In this document: in pieces, positions 23,516 to 33,674 of the stretch
How the letters are laid out: every line of letters starts with the position of its first letter
How positions within the stretch are numbered: the stretch's first letter is position 1
NCBI RefSeq assembly: GCF_900497805.2
Contig: NW_020946557.1
Location: 5,711,908-5,775,907, forward strand
Source of the DNA: Vombatus ursinus
Taxonomy: Eukaryota; Chordata; Mammalia; Diprotodontia; Vombatidae
Length of the DNA: 64,000 bases
Direction of reading: 5' to 3'
Notes under the pieces: generated by a model
Seen by the model: only the letters and a program-made list of their open reading frames with translations
What the model was told of the DNA's origin: nothing
Database searches by the model: none
Position numbers and translations under genes: made by a program

Positions 23516-23890
23516 CTGTCTGAATAAAACATTGCGTCAATTTCATCAAGCCATGGGATATTATAGATTTTCCTTGAAAAGATGTATAATTGATCAAGAA
23601 TTTGGTTTAACCATCCACAGAAGAAAGACCAAGGGGATGAAAAATACATATGGGTCAGATTATGATAGTCAACCATATAGGCATCTTATAAAGTTTATCC
23701 ATCACTGGGTATAATTGCAGTTGACAGCACTAATGGGAAATGGATTGGGCCCGGACTTATACAGGAGATGGATAGTATGCTGGACTACTTTCAGAAACTT
23801 TCGAAGCTTATTTGTGAACATAAGGTTCTCTTAGAAAGAAATCTCTAGCTCTTTAGTATCAACCTTGTACCAGTGCTTTTGTATTATATT
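23516..23890 (+). mobile_element. RTE-clade LINE fragment (not BovB), RT C-terminal part
   Basis: Translation around 23610-23840 gives KTKGMKNTYGSD and, after a break, NGLGPDLYRRW followed by FRNFRSLF. These are the segment after the catalytic core in RTE reverse transcriptases (KTK-MKN... and N-LGPELNRR-AGW). The wording differs from BovB. Broken by stops and shifts. Confidence 0.6.
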
Positions 23891-23984
23891 TTTTTAAAAA
23901 TTAAATACAACAGAAGAATTTAGAATGAATACCTCAGAGAATACAATGGAGAGGTAGAAGAATGGTGAGTGAGAGAAAAGTACA

Positions 23985-24150
23985 TCAGCTGATATGTATG
24001 AGACCCAGTTCCTTAACTCTAAAAAGTGATTGGAACAAATGTCTTTACAAGTTCCTTCCAATTCTAAATGGCATTCTCTTCATTTGTATCTCCAGCACTT
24101 AAAGTTGTTCTGGCATATTGTACTGACTTAATAAATGCTTGTTCAGTGAT
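23985..24150 (+). repeat. MIR/L2 3'-end fragments inside the RTE copy
   Basis: 'agacccagttccttaactct' followed by 'cttccaattctaaatggc', 'tctccagcacttaaagttg' and 'acttaataaatgcttgttca'. Probably separate old insertions. Confidence 0.55.
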
Positions 24151-24187
24151 TGATAATCTCAGGATCCTATAATAACCAATGTGGTTT

Positions 24188-24279
24188 TATACATATATAT
24201 GTATGTGTGTATATATATATATGTATGTATATATGTATGTGTGTATGTGTGTTTATATATGTATGTATGTCATATATAT
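24188..24279. repeat. TATG/TA microsatellite
   Basis: Mixed TATATG and TGTG units abutting the right inverted-repeat arm. Confidence 0.9.
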
Positions 24280-24375
24280 GACTATCTGTAGGACCTCACC
24301 ATCCACAGAAAATCCCTTTCAAACCCAGACTATGTATTTTGGATCCACTAATGGAAAAAAATGACTTTGTACAAT
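24280..24375. repeat. Right arm of the roughly 96-bp inverted repeat
   Basis: Partner of 23419-23515. The RTE reading frame resumes immediately after it, so the arm appears inserted in the RTE copy. Confidence 0.8.
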
Positions 24376-24600
24376 AAAGAACAGAAGGAAAAGATGATAT
24401 CAGACAAATGTATAATAGCAAGATAATATGGGCTGATCAATTGGTGAGGATGAAAGATGGCAGGGAACAGCCATAGTGCATAGTGTTGCAAGGCACCCTA
24501 TCAATGTCGGGAGAAATTGAGGAAAGCTGTACCGGGAGGAACCTGATGGCAAGCTTATGGGAGAAGATGGGGGCATTGACAAGAGTTGTAGAAGGAAGGT
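24376..24600 (+). mobile_element. RTE-clade LINE fragment, 3' coding part
   Basis: Translation gives IIWADQLVRMKDGR, matching the RTE motif RWAGHLVRM near the C-terminus. After removing the arm, microsatellite and MIR, its distance from the 23516-23890 part fits one original element. Confidence 0.6.
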
Positions 24601-25059
24601 CAGAATGAATGAGTTGTTATCCTTATCACTGGTGATGCATCCTAATTGATGAGATTACATATCTATATGAGTAAGTCAAGAGTCAGATTATTGGTGCATG
24701 GTATCAGTTTACAAATGAAAAGATCAAAGCTAAGTGATGGTTGTGAATGAATTGGGTGTTAGGCAGGAATAGTAGTGAAAGCAGTAATGCATTACTAGAT
24801 ATAACAAGATTGTATGAATGTAGGGAAAGAATAAGAGAAGTTGGAAGGTACATTAATGTTGCCTTTTCCTTGGACCTTCTTCCTCTGTATTATGCATGAC
24901 CTGTCATTGTGGCTTGCCTATAACAGAGCCTCCCCATAATGTATACAAATTCCATCATAGTACTGTTTATCATTCCACTGCACTTGCTTCTAATTCACAT
25001 TGAAAGCAGAACAACGGCAGGACAGAGACCCTGTACTTCAGTTTGCCCAACTTTCATTT
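24601..25059. other. Unassigned DNA
   Basis: Could include the 3' end of the RTE copy, but I cannot define an end. No gene recognised. Confidence 0.35.
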
Positions 25060-25255
25060 ATACAGGCCTTTTGTGTGTGCTTTCTTCACAATAACCCTTA
25101 CTGCAAGTATCTTTAATGCCTTTTTACAGATAAAGAAACTGAGGTCAAGGGAACTTAAGTGACTTGTTCATAGTCACCTGGTTAAGTAGAAGAGTGAGGG
25201 CTTGAATCCAGGTCTTCTGATTCCACTGTCAGTGTTCTTTCATTTATGAAGCTAT
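25060..25255 (-). repeat. MIR SINE, partial
   Basis: 'acagataaagaaactgaggt', 'acttgttcatagtcacctgg' and 'gggcttgaatccaggtcttc'. Confidence 0.75.
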
Positions 25256-26360
25256 AAGTATATATTCCATAAATGGATAAACTAGGTACAGAAAATATTG
25301 GGTTTTTTTTTTAAATAGCCCTTCTTTCAATTAGTTATCAAAGTTATTTTTATATCTATCTGTGCTGTGAAAAAGAAAATAAACAGTTCATCCTCTGGCT
25401 GATATTATGATCCATTAAATTTAGGTGGAAATCACTTATGGGGAAAAACTTGAGAATATACATAACAACTAAATAAACCAGAAAAAAAATTAGCACAGCA
25501 ATGTAGAATTTTTAATATCACTACTATAGTGGATTGAATGATGTGATTCAAATGGGTTATATTTCTTTGTTAAAATTAAGGTTTTACTTTGACATTCAGA
25601 TCTAAGAAGATTTCAGGATGGGTATAGGACAATACAAATTCAACTTTAAAGATTATTCCAGGCATTTTGGATGTTCATTTCTTTCATTATTTCCCATGGA
25701 TTTTTAAGTATTATTCTAAATAAACATGTGATAAATATAAATAATATCCTAAAGTAATCTGAAGAGCAGTTATCCTCTCTCCCTGTTCTCCTTACCTATT
25801 GACTCCCCCACTCTGTGCCACAGCCACCACATACATACCTTTTATTCAATAAAGAATACCTACAAAAGCTTTGTTCCACAGTAAAGATGTTGTGGGTAAG
25901 TGCCCCTCAGGATTTGTGGTTCGAGATTCTAATTGCGATTCAAGGGTCTCCTTAACGTTCTCTCTGTATAATGAAGAAGAGTATTACTCTTTAATCATGG
26001 CTTGATGGATTACAATCAGCATGTCTAGACAAAGTGAGTTCATGTTTTTCTCCCAGGGAAATTAGCAAGCAACAATTATGTAGCTTGTGCATTTCTTTGT
26101 TGTTAGGGAAGCTTCAAAAGCATGAAGGCTCTCAATAGCTGGAGTCTTTGGAAGATGACAAACAGATCAATAATCCTTTAGCTTTAAATAGCGTCAAGGT
26201 GTCACATGGGAATTCTTACTACTTCCAATAGGATTTGCAATCTTTAGATTGCTAAACTGAGCATGAAGGGTTAAGAAATAGGAATATATCATTTTGTTAG
26301 CAGATATGTCCTGCTCTGAATGCTTACAAAAATGCTTGGTGACTTCTAACTAATTTCAAT
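25256..26360. other. Repeat-poor DNA, candidate regulatory block
   Basis: No repeat signature. The part at about 25880-26290 keeps several CpG dinucleotides ('aattgcgattcaag', 'cttaacgttc', 'aaatagcgtc') in otherwise CpG-poor DNA. No open frame of note. Could be conserved non-coding sequence; not shown. Confidence 0.35.
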
Positions 26361-26361
26361 T

Positions 26362-26716
26362 TTAGGATTATATAATCTTAGCATTGGAAGAGACCTTACA
26401 GATTGCATACTCCAGTGTTCACATTTTACAAATAACAAGACAGATCTAGAGAAGTCAAACAATTTGTCCTAGGTTACAGCTCAAGTACGTAGGAGGTGAG
26501 AAATTCACACTCCAGTCATCTGCCTCCAAAGCCACTGTTCTTTCCACTCTTGCATGCTACTATTTCTTTAAAAAAAAATCCATTCATCACCAGCTTTAAA
26601 CAAACTCTTAAGCCTAGCATTTCAGAGCATCATAGTATCAAATATTTAGAACTAGAAGAGAACTTAGGGGACATTTCATCTAACCCTGTCATTTTAGCAA
26701 TGAGGAAACTGAAATC
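26362..26716 (-). repeat. Two old MIR-like fragments with CR1-type tails
   Basis: 26362-26545: 'gcattggaagagaccttaca' and a degraded 'caagacagatctagagaagt'. 26625-26716: 'agaagagaacttaggggaca' and 'atgaggaaactgaaatc'. The second is cut by the Mar1 that follows. Confidence 0.5.
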
Positions 26717-26968
26717 AGGCAGCTAGGTGGCACAGTGGGTAGAGTGCTGGGCCTGAAGTCAGGAATATTCATCTTCATGAGTTAAATCTGGCCTCAGTCA
26801 CTTCGTAGCTGTGTGACCCTGGGCAAGTCACTTAAGTCCATTTGCTTCTGTTCCTCATCTGTAAAATGAGCTGGAGAAGGAAATGGCAAACCACTCCAGT
26901 ATCTTTGCCAAGAAAATCCTAAATGGGGTCTGGAAGAGTTGAACATGACTGAGCAACAACAAACTTAA
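26717..26968 (+). repeat. Mar1-type SINE
   Basis: Full copy: 'aggcagctaggtggcacagt', 'ctgggcaagtcacttaagtc', 'gtatctttgccaagaaaatc', and an RTE-type tail 'tggaagagttgaacatgact' with 'gagcaacaacaaa'. Confidence 0.85.
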
Positions 26969-27639
26969 ATTACGTGACTCATCCAAACATCTTTAATGTT
27001 TTCCTTTTATTGTTGTATATTAATTGACCCATTTTAAAAAGTGAGAGATGTGTTCTCCATATAATGATTTTTAGAAAGCTCCATAATCATTTTTAAGTTT
27101 TAAAAAAAATTTCTTTTTCCACTGTATCTTTCCCATGATACATATGTTTATACAAGTGAAATAAGTCCTACCAGTGCCCCAACATTGGTGACATCAATTT
27201 CACTGGCATGGTTTCTTCCAGAGGTGGGTTTTGGGCACCAGAAGGAGACATCTCCTTCAGCACAGGTTTGAATAAACATTCAAAAAGAACATAGAAATTG
27301 GGGCAGAGCAAACCCACTTATGCCCTCCAGAGGCCTGCCTGGATTAAGGCATTAAAAGTGAGAGTGTGCCCTTTGGGGCATGAGTGAGACCCAGGCATGA
27401 ATGTTTATGCTATCAACCAGGCTGAGGAATAGGTCAGCTTGTGAAATGGCATACAAGCAGGATCAGGAGCCATGGTTGTAAATACAGTAGGATAAGAAGT
27501 ATAACAAGCAATATTGGATTAAGAGACTTCATGAAGTAGGATTCCAGTGAAAGGGCAAAATGTTTCCCAGATCAAACAGTTACTATCCAAGTTATCCTTC
27601 AGTGAAGAAGCAAGAGAGTCTCCCATCATTTTAGCAATA
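26969..27639. other. Unassigned DNA
   Basis: No repeat or gene recognised; CA/GT-poor, moderately GC-rich around 27200-27480. Confidence 0.35.
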
Positions 27640-28015
27640 TCTTTCCTTTTTGCACATGTTTGATAATTTGGACAGAACAAGGCAATGGTTTGCTAGATTA
27701 AAGCTTTCAGATATATGTAAATGAGCTAATGAGAAATTATGAATTAAACTTCATTAATCCTGTCATTTTATTATGCTTGATTAATTTGATTAAATGTTTA
27801 TTTTAAGTACATGTGGTTACTTGACAATATGGTAACCATATTGGGAAGCAGTTTCTTTTTCATAATAAGAAGAGTTTTTCTAAATTCAGCATGAAGATGG
27901 GGCTATGAGTTATTGATCTAATTGGATTAACCTCTAGATTAACAAAATAAAAACACCAAACCCTAGAATAACAAAATAAAAATGCCATCACTCAAAAAAA
28001 AAATGAGAGTCAAAT
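27640..28015. promoter_or_regulatory. Candidate conserved non-coding block, TAAT-rich
   Basis: About 300 bp without repeat signature, carrying many ATTA/TAAT homeodomain cores at 27725-27800 and a perfect 19-bp inverted repeat at 27825-27843 (arms CAATATGGT). These are features often seen in vertebrate enhancers. This is inference from composition; the 3' end of the adjoining BovB starts near 28027. Confidence 0.3.
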
Positions 28016-28026
28016 GGAGAGTAGTA

Positions 28027-28372
28027 GTTTTATTGTTGTTCATTCATCCAGTCATGTCTAATTCTTCAGGACCCCATGAACAATAACATGCCAGGCCCTT
28101 CTATCATCCACAATTTCTCAAAGTCTGTCCAAGTTCATGTTCATTGCTTTCATGATATTCTCTATCCTCTTTCATCCCTTTCACCTTTTGCCTTCAATCT
28201 TTCCCAATATCAGTGTCTTTTCTGATGAATCCTGTCTTCTTATCATGTGACAAAAGTATTTAAGTTTCAGCTTCAGTACATGTCCTTCCAATGAGTTAAT
28301 TTCTTTAAGTATTGACTGATTTGATCTCCTTGCTATCCAAGGTACTCTCAGAAGTCTTCTCCAAAATGTGGG
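28027..28372 (-). mobile_element. BovB (RTE) LINE, 3' end
   Basis: The plus strand starts 'attgttgttcattcatccag', the complement of the CAA-type tail. Then come complements of the end of BovB ORF2 and its 3' UTR: 'gtctaattcttcaggacccc', 'atgccaggcccttctatcat', 'tttcagcttcagtacatgtc' and 'gatctccttgctatccaagg'. The L1 insertion at 28373 interrupts it. Confidence 0.85.
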
Positions 28373-29163
28373 AAAATTGGAACACTAATGCGTTGTTGGT
28401 AGAGTTGTGAACTGATCCCACCATTCTGGAGAACAATTTGGAACTATGTTGAAAGGACTATAAAACTGTGCATACCTTTTGATCCAGCAATACTACTACT
28501 AAGTCTGTATCCCAAAGAGATCATTCAAAAAGGGAAAAGGACCCACATGTACAAAAATATTTACAGCAGTTCTTTTTGTGGTGGCAAAGAATTGGAAATT
28601 GAGGGGATGTCCATCAATTGGGGAATGGCTCAACAAGTTGTGGTACATGAATGTAATAGAACACTATTGTGTAATATGAAATAATGAGCAGGTAGACTTC
28701 AGAAAAACCTGGAAAGACTTACATGAACCAATGCTGAGGGAAATGAGCAGAACCAGGAGAACATTGTACACAGTAACAGCAACATTGTGCAATGACCAAC
28801 TCCAACAGACTTAACTTTTCTCAGAAATACAATGATCTAAGACAATTCCAAAAGACTCATGATGGAAAATGCTATCAACATCCAGAGAAAGAACTATGGA
28901 GTCTGAATGCAGATCAAAGAATACTACTTTTTTTTCTCTCTCATGGTTTTTCCCTTTTGTTCTGATTCTTCTCTCACAGCATTGATTAACGTGGAAATAT
29001 GTTCAATATAATTGTGCGTGTATAGCCTATATCAGATTGCTTGCCATCTTGATGAGGGGTGAGAGAAGAGAGAGAGGGAGAAAAAAATTTGGAGCTCCAA
29101 ATTTTATAAAAATTAATGTTGAAATCTATGATCTTTATATGTAATTGGAAAAAAATAAAATAA
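28373..29163 (+). mobile_element. L1 LINE, 5'-truncated, inserted in BovB
   Basis: Last part of ORF2 ('ccatcaattggggaatggct', 'gaaaaacctggaaagactta') and a 3' UTR ('gctatcaacatccagagaaa', 'agcctatatcagattgcttg') ending in an A-rich tail before 29164. BovB sequence resumes with 'gtctccagcactgtaatt'. The flanks share a short 'gtct..tcca' element, so the target duplication is uncertain. Confidence 0.85.
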
Positions 29164-29707
29164 GTGGGGGGGAGGAGTCTCCAGCACTGTAATTTAAAAG
29201 CATCAATTTTGTGGTACTCAGCTTTCCTTATACTCCAACTCTCACAGTCATACATTATGACTGGAAAATACATGGCTTTGACTATATGGATCTTTGGAAG
29301 CGAGGTGATGTCTCTGCTTTTTAGTATGCTGTCTAGATTTGCTATAGCTTTCCTTCCAAGGGCTGTCTTTTAAGTTCATGGTTGCAGTCAAGGTCTGTGG
29401 TGATCTTTGAGTCCAAGAATATAAAATCTGACATTACTTCCATTTCTTCTCACTCTATGTTTCAGGAAGTGATTGGACCAGTTGCCTAGATCTTAGGATT
29501 GGTTGGGGTTTTTTTAATGTTAAGCTTCAAGCCACCTTTTGTACTCTCTTCTTTCTCCCTCATCAAGAGACTTGTTAATTCTCCTTCAATTTCTACCATC
29601 AGAATGATAATATCTGCATATCTGAGACTGTTGACTTTTCTCTTAGCAATCTTAACTCTGACTCTTGATTTAGCCAACCTGGCATTTTGAATGATATACT
29701 CTACCAA

Positions 29708-29715
29708 TAGATAGG

Positions 29716-29768
<53 letters not shown>

Positions 29769-29950
29769 GATAGATGGATGGATGGATGGATGGATTGATG
29801 GATGGATGGATGGATGATTAGGTAGATAGATAGATAGATAGATAGATGGATGGATGGATGGATGGATGGATGGATGAATGGATGGATGAATAGGTAGATA
29901 AATAGATAAATGGATAGATAGATAGATAGATGATAGATAGATAGATTACA
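29708..29950. repeat. GATA/GGAT tetranucleotide microsatellite inside BovB RT
   Basis: About 240 bp of GATA, GGAT and GAATG-type units. Its position corresponds to the BovB segment GKGVRQGCILSP (motif B), which is absent. On the minus strand it reads as SIYL/IHPS-type repeats and stays open in one frame. Confidence 0.95.
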
Positions 29951-31290
29951 TAAATGAATGAATGAATCACTTGTTTCATGTTCACTTCTGACTGTTGCTT
30001 CTTGACTCATATACAGGTTCCACAGGAGATAAGTAAGATGATTGGGTACTCCTATCTCTTTGAGGACTTGAAACATTTTGTTGTGATCCACATAATCAAA
30101 GGCTTTAGTGTAGTCAATAAAGCAGAAACTGATGCTTTTCTGAAGTTCTCTTGCTTTCTCCACAATCCAGTGAATGTTGTCAATTTGGTCTCCAGTTCTT
30201 TTGCCTCTTTGAAGACCAGCTTTAACTTCTGGTAATTCTTGGTTCTCATATTGTTGAAGACCAACTTATAGAATCTTCAGTATAATCTTGCTGGAATGTG
30301 AAATGAGCTTGGCAATTTGAAATTTCTTTGGCATTGCCCTTCTTGGGACATAAACTGATTTTTCTAATCCAGTGGCCACTATTAAGTTTGTTTGCGTATT
30401 GAGTGTAGCACTTTGACAGTGTCGTCTTTTAGGACTTTAAATGGCTCAGCTGGATTTCCATCACCTCCACTAGCTTTATTGTTAGAAATACTTCTTAAGA
30501 CACATTTGAGTTCATTCTTCAGGATGCATGGCTCTGGAACAGTAACCACACCATTGCAATCATCAATAATGTTAAGATCTTTCTCATATAGTTTTTCTGT
30601 AAATTATTGCACCTCATCTTAATCTCTTTCACTTATTTTATGTCTCTACCATTTTTGTCTTTTATCATGCCCATTTTACATGAAATGGTGCCTTGAAATC
30701 TCTAATTTTCTTGAAGAGATATCTTGTCTTTTCTATTCTATTTTTTTATTTCTTTGCATTGCTCACATAAGAAAACCTTATCTCTCCTTGCTATTCTCTG
30801 GAGTTTTACATCCAGTTGCATAAATCTTTCTTTTCTCCTTTATCTTTCACTTTCCTTCTTTCTTCAGCTATTTTTAAAGCATTATGAGACACCCGTTTTG
30901 CTTTCTTGCTCTTTTTTTCTATAAGATTTTTTTGTTGCTCCCTCCTGTACAATATTGCAAAACTCTGTCCATAGTTCTTCAGGTATTCTATCTCTCAGCT
31001 CTAATCCTTTAAATCTATTTATCACTTCCACTTCATATTCATAAGAGATGTTATTTAGGTTGTACGTAAATGATCAGATGGTTATCCCTACTTTCTTCTA
31101 TTTAAGTTCAAATTTTGCAATAAGAAACTTTTGAGTGATCTTTTAATTGCCTACTTTAGCATTCCAATCCCCTATGATGAATGTGTCATGTCTATGTTAT
31201 TTCTACAAAAGACATAGGTCTTCATAGAATTGAGCAACTTTTATCTCTTCAGCTTCAGTGGTTGGAACACAGACTAGTACTACTGTGATG

Positions 31291-31367
31291 TTGAACAGTT
31301 TGCTTTGGCTTCAAACAGATATCATTCTGTCATTTTTGAGACTATACCCCAGTACTGCTTTTATTGA
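31291..31367. repeat. Inverted repeat 1, left arm (77 bp, perfect)
   Basis: BovB endonuclease-region sequence on the minus strand. Its reverse complement is identical to 32119-32195 over all 77 positions by my base-by-base comparison. Confidence 0.9.
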
Positions 31368-31563
31368 AATCATTGTAATACTATCCATGGGGTTTACTTG
31401 GCAAAGATACTAGAGTGGTTTATCATTTTTTTCTCCAATGGATCACCTTTGGTCAGATCTGTCCACAATAACCTGTCCATGTTGGGTAATTCTTCACAGC
31501 ATAGCTCATAGTTTTCTTAAGCTATTCCAGCCCCTCCCCCACAATAAGGCAATAATCTGGGAG

Positions 31564-31727
31564 CGAGAGTAGTAGCTAAATTTCTAAAATCTGAGAAAGG
31601 CTCATAAGAGCCTTGGGTTATTTGAGAACACCCCAAAGTGTTGAGCAGGGGCTATTGTATATTGCCTAAATGACTGATTGACAACACCTGCTCTGGTCCT
31701 AATCGATCAATTAGATCAGTCTTTAAG
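31564..31727. other. Spacer between BovB segments, origin unclear
   Basis: May be BovB-related 5' sequence, since it leads into 'cacaatgataaaataaat' directly before the inverted endonuclease part. I cannot assign it. Confidence 0.35.
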
Positions 31728-32195
31728 CACAATGATAAAATAAATGAAATCTGAAGATGAGCTTCTCAGGTTGGAAGGTGTCTAAGACATTACTGGGAAA
31801 GAGTGGAGAACAACTACAAATAGCTCCAGAAAGAATGAAGCAGCTAGACTAAAGCCAAGAGGAAACTTAGCTATGTATGTGACTGGTGGTAAAAGGAAAA
31901 TCTGATTCTAAAAAAGATCTACATTGCATAGAAACCTGGAATATAATATCTATGTTCCAAAGTAACCTGGATGTGGTCAAACAGGAGATAGATTAAATGT
32001 TGACATCTCGGGAGACAGTGAACTTAAACTGAGGGAATGGGTGTATTAAATTCAGGTGATCATTACATATCCTACTGTGGGCAAGAATTCCTTAGAAGAA
32101 ATGGAGTAGGCCTCATAGTCAATAAAAGCAGTACTGGGGTATAGTCTCAAAAATGACAGAATGATATCTGTTTGAAGCCAAAGCAAACTGTTCAA
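31728..32195 (+). mobile_element. BovB 5' coding segment, inverted relative to its body
   Basis: Plus-strand translation shows counterparts of the BovB endonuclease start: IETWN at about 31930, LDVVKQEID at about 31970, then HYISYCGQEFLRRNGVGLIVN at 32061-32125, read across small breaks. It lies opposite in direction to the rest of the BovB copy and supplies the part missing from that copy, overlapping it by 77 bp. Confidence 0.8.
32119..32195. repeat. Inverted repeat 1, right arm (77 bp, perfect)
   Basis: Partner of 31291-31367. Its last five bases (ttcaa, 32191-32195) are also the first five of inverted repeat 2. Confidence 0.9.
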
Positions 32196-32264
32196 TGGAG
32201 TATTAGACAAAAGTTAATAGAATAAATACTTCTGAATACCTGTAATGATCACTTAAGATATCTT
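32191..32264. repeat. Inverted repeat 2, left arm (74 bp, perfect)
   Basis: Reverse complement of 32726-32799, identical over 74 positions. Not BovB sequence. Confidence 0.9.
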
Positions 32265-32317
32265 CAGTGATTGGGGCATCTATATCAGAAAAATGACAAT
32301 TTTGTGTACTAATATCA

Positions 32318-32540
32318 TAATCACAGCTGACATTTGCATGGCATTTCTAGTGTCTACAAAGCATTTTGCTTCTGATATTTCATTTGATCTTTGCAACAAA
32401 TCTATGAGGTGAGTAGTGTATTAGTATAGCTATCTTACAGATGATGTAATGGAGGCTCTGAGATGTGAAGAGACTCATTCATGGCCACATATCTAATAAA
32501 TGACATCTTCTGACTGCTGTCAGCTTTCCACTACAACTTA
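32318..32540 (-). repeat. MIR SINE
   Basis: 'agctgacatttgcatggcat', 'tttcatttgatctttgcaac', 'gatgatgtaatggaggctc' and 'atggccacatatctaataaa'. Confidence 0.75.
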
Positions 32541-32574
32541 ACTTCTTGTTTCCTAGAAAAAGCAAATCAGTTAA

Positions 32575-32725
32575 ATAATCAACTAGCATTTATTAAACAC
32601 CTACATGTGCCAGGTATTATGTTAAGTACTAGAAATACAAAGATAAAAACAAATTACTCCCCCCATCCAAATACACAACAACAACAACAACAACCAGAAC
32701 TTGCTTTCAAGGACTAGTAGGTGTT
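32575..32725 (-). repeat. L2 LINE, 3' end
   Basis: 'agcatttattaaacacctac', 'atgtgccaggtattatgtta' and 'gctttcaaggactagtaggt'. A CAA run sits at about 32678-32693. It ends where inverted repeat 2 begins. Confidence 0.75.
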
Positions 32726-32799
32726 AAGATATCTTAAGTGATCATTACAGGTATTCAGAAGTATTTATTCTATTAACTTTTGTCTAATACTCCATTGAA
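32726..32799. repeat. Inverted repeat 2, right arm (74 bp, perfect)
   Basis: Partner of 32191-32264; overlaps the 3' end of a minus-strand open frame (32784-33170). Confidence 0.9.
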
Positions 32800-33170
32800 T
32801 AATTCCATGTTTCCCTCAAATAAAGGCTCAGAATCCACTGTATTCTATTTGCCCTTCCTAAGTTCAGCAATGAACTGGCTCTATAGCCTTCATGGCATAG
32901 AGAAACAATGATTACATTTCCCATATCCTCTGCTGCCACAAATTTGATGCCCAACTCACTAAAGAATGCTCTAGATATTATCCAGACAGATTTTGGGGAG
33001 TACACAGTAACTGAGGTTTGAGCAAGTAAAGAAAACTGTTTCTTTAATGTGATATTCTTTAAATTCATGCAGCTCCCAATCTTATCAAATTCTTTTATAG
33101 GCCAGCCACTGAGGAACTGTCCAATGTGCTGGAAAATATTTTCTGGTCTTTTTACATTTGGTTGGACCAA
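32784..33170 (-). other. Unidentified open reading frame, 128 codons
   Basis: Starts MVQPNVKRPENIFQHIGQ and ends ETWNYSMEY. I recognise no family, signal peptide or membrane segment. It lies outside named repeats except for its last 16 bases, which fall in the inverted repeat 2 arm. An open frame of this length is not exceptional in 64 kb of AT-rich DNA, so chance or a decayed retrocopy are both possible. I do not call it a gene. Confidence 0.2.
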
Positions 33171-33334
33171 TTAGAGTATTTACTCTATCCATTTCTCTCT
33201 TCTTAACAACAAAACCTGACTGACCCACTTCCTTTTCTTATCATATATTTCTTCAAGTGTTATATCTTAGGACACTTTTTGAATGGTGGAAATGTGTTTC
33301 ATCTTATTTGTGTTCTCAATTGACTTTTAGGTCC

Positions 33335-33470
33335 CCACTCCACAATTATACTGTGAACTTGAGAGCAATGACTGTTCCCTCCCCCCTTACTTTATATCCC
33401 CAGTGCTTAGCACAGAACCTGACAAAGAGTAGGTGCTTGATAAATGTTTATCGACTGAGTTACAACAAGT
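33335..33470 (+). repeat. L2 LINE, 3' end
   Basis: 'tatccccagtgcttagcaca', 'gaacctgacaaagagtaggt' and 'gcttgataaatgtttatcg'. Confidence 0.8.
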
Positions 33471-33674
33471 TAAAATTCTGAGGAACTTGTGTATCCCGAG
33501 ATACCCAATCAGAGAGTGTGATGGTATAAAAAAAAATCACATTGAAAATATGGGTATTGCACCAGGAAGCAACTAGAGATGATCAAGCACTATATATTTT
33601 CCCAAATGCAATCTGCCTCAATCTAGCTTTCCTGCTCAATACTGTCCCCAATTCATTTTCTATCTGCAGTGACT

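Larger units (their letters stand above)
29164..31563 (-). mobile_element. BovB (RTE) LINE, main body
   Basis: The minus strand encodes pieces of the BovB polyprotein. At 29273-29164 it gives VIMYDCESW and IDAFKLQCW. From 30163 down it gives FIDYTKAFDYVDHNK (reverse transcriptase motif A, catalytic D), LTYLLWNLYMSQEATVR, then a microsatellite, then [19 protein letters not shown] and LRYADIIILM (motif C, with YADI for YADD). Endonuclease-region fragments lie at about 31080-31367. The 5' side ends near 31563 ('cccctcccccacaataagg' complement). The segment coding the start of the endonuclease is missing here and found inverted at 31728-32195. About as old as the Mar1 copies; inactive. Confidence 0.85.

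Noticed and set aside
28986-29273. 95-codon minus-strand frame starting MYFPVIMYDCESW
   Set aside because: Only its first third is BovB; the rest is antisense of the inserted L1, so it is an accidental fusion frame and not a gene.
29700-29965. Regularly spaced short repeats that might suggest a CRISPR array
   Set aside because: Contiguous GATA/GGAT units without unique spacers, in a eukaryotic LINE; it is a microsatellite.
31564-32195. Second, independent BovB insertion instead of an inversion
   Set aside because: It supplies exactly the part missing from the adjacent copy, with a perfect 77-bp overlap; a separate insertion would not be expected to show both.
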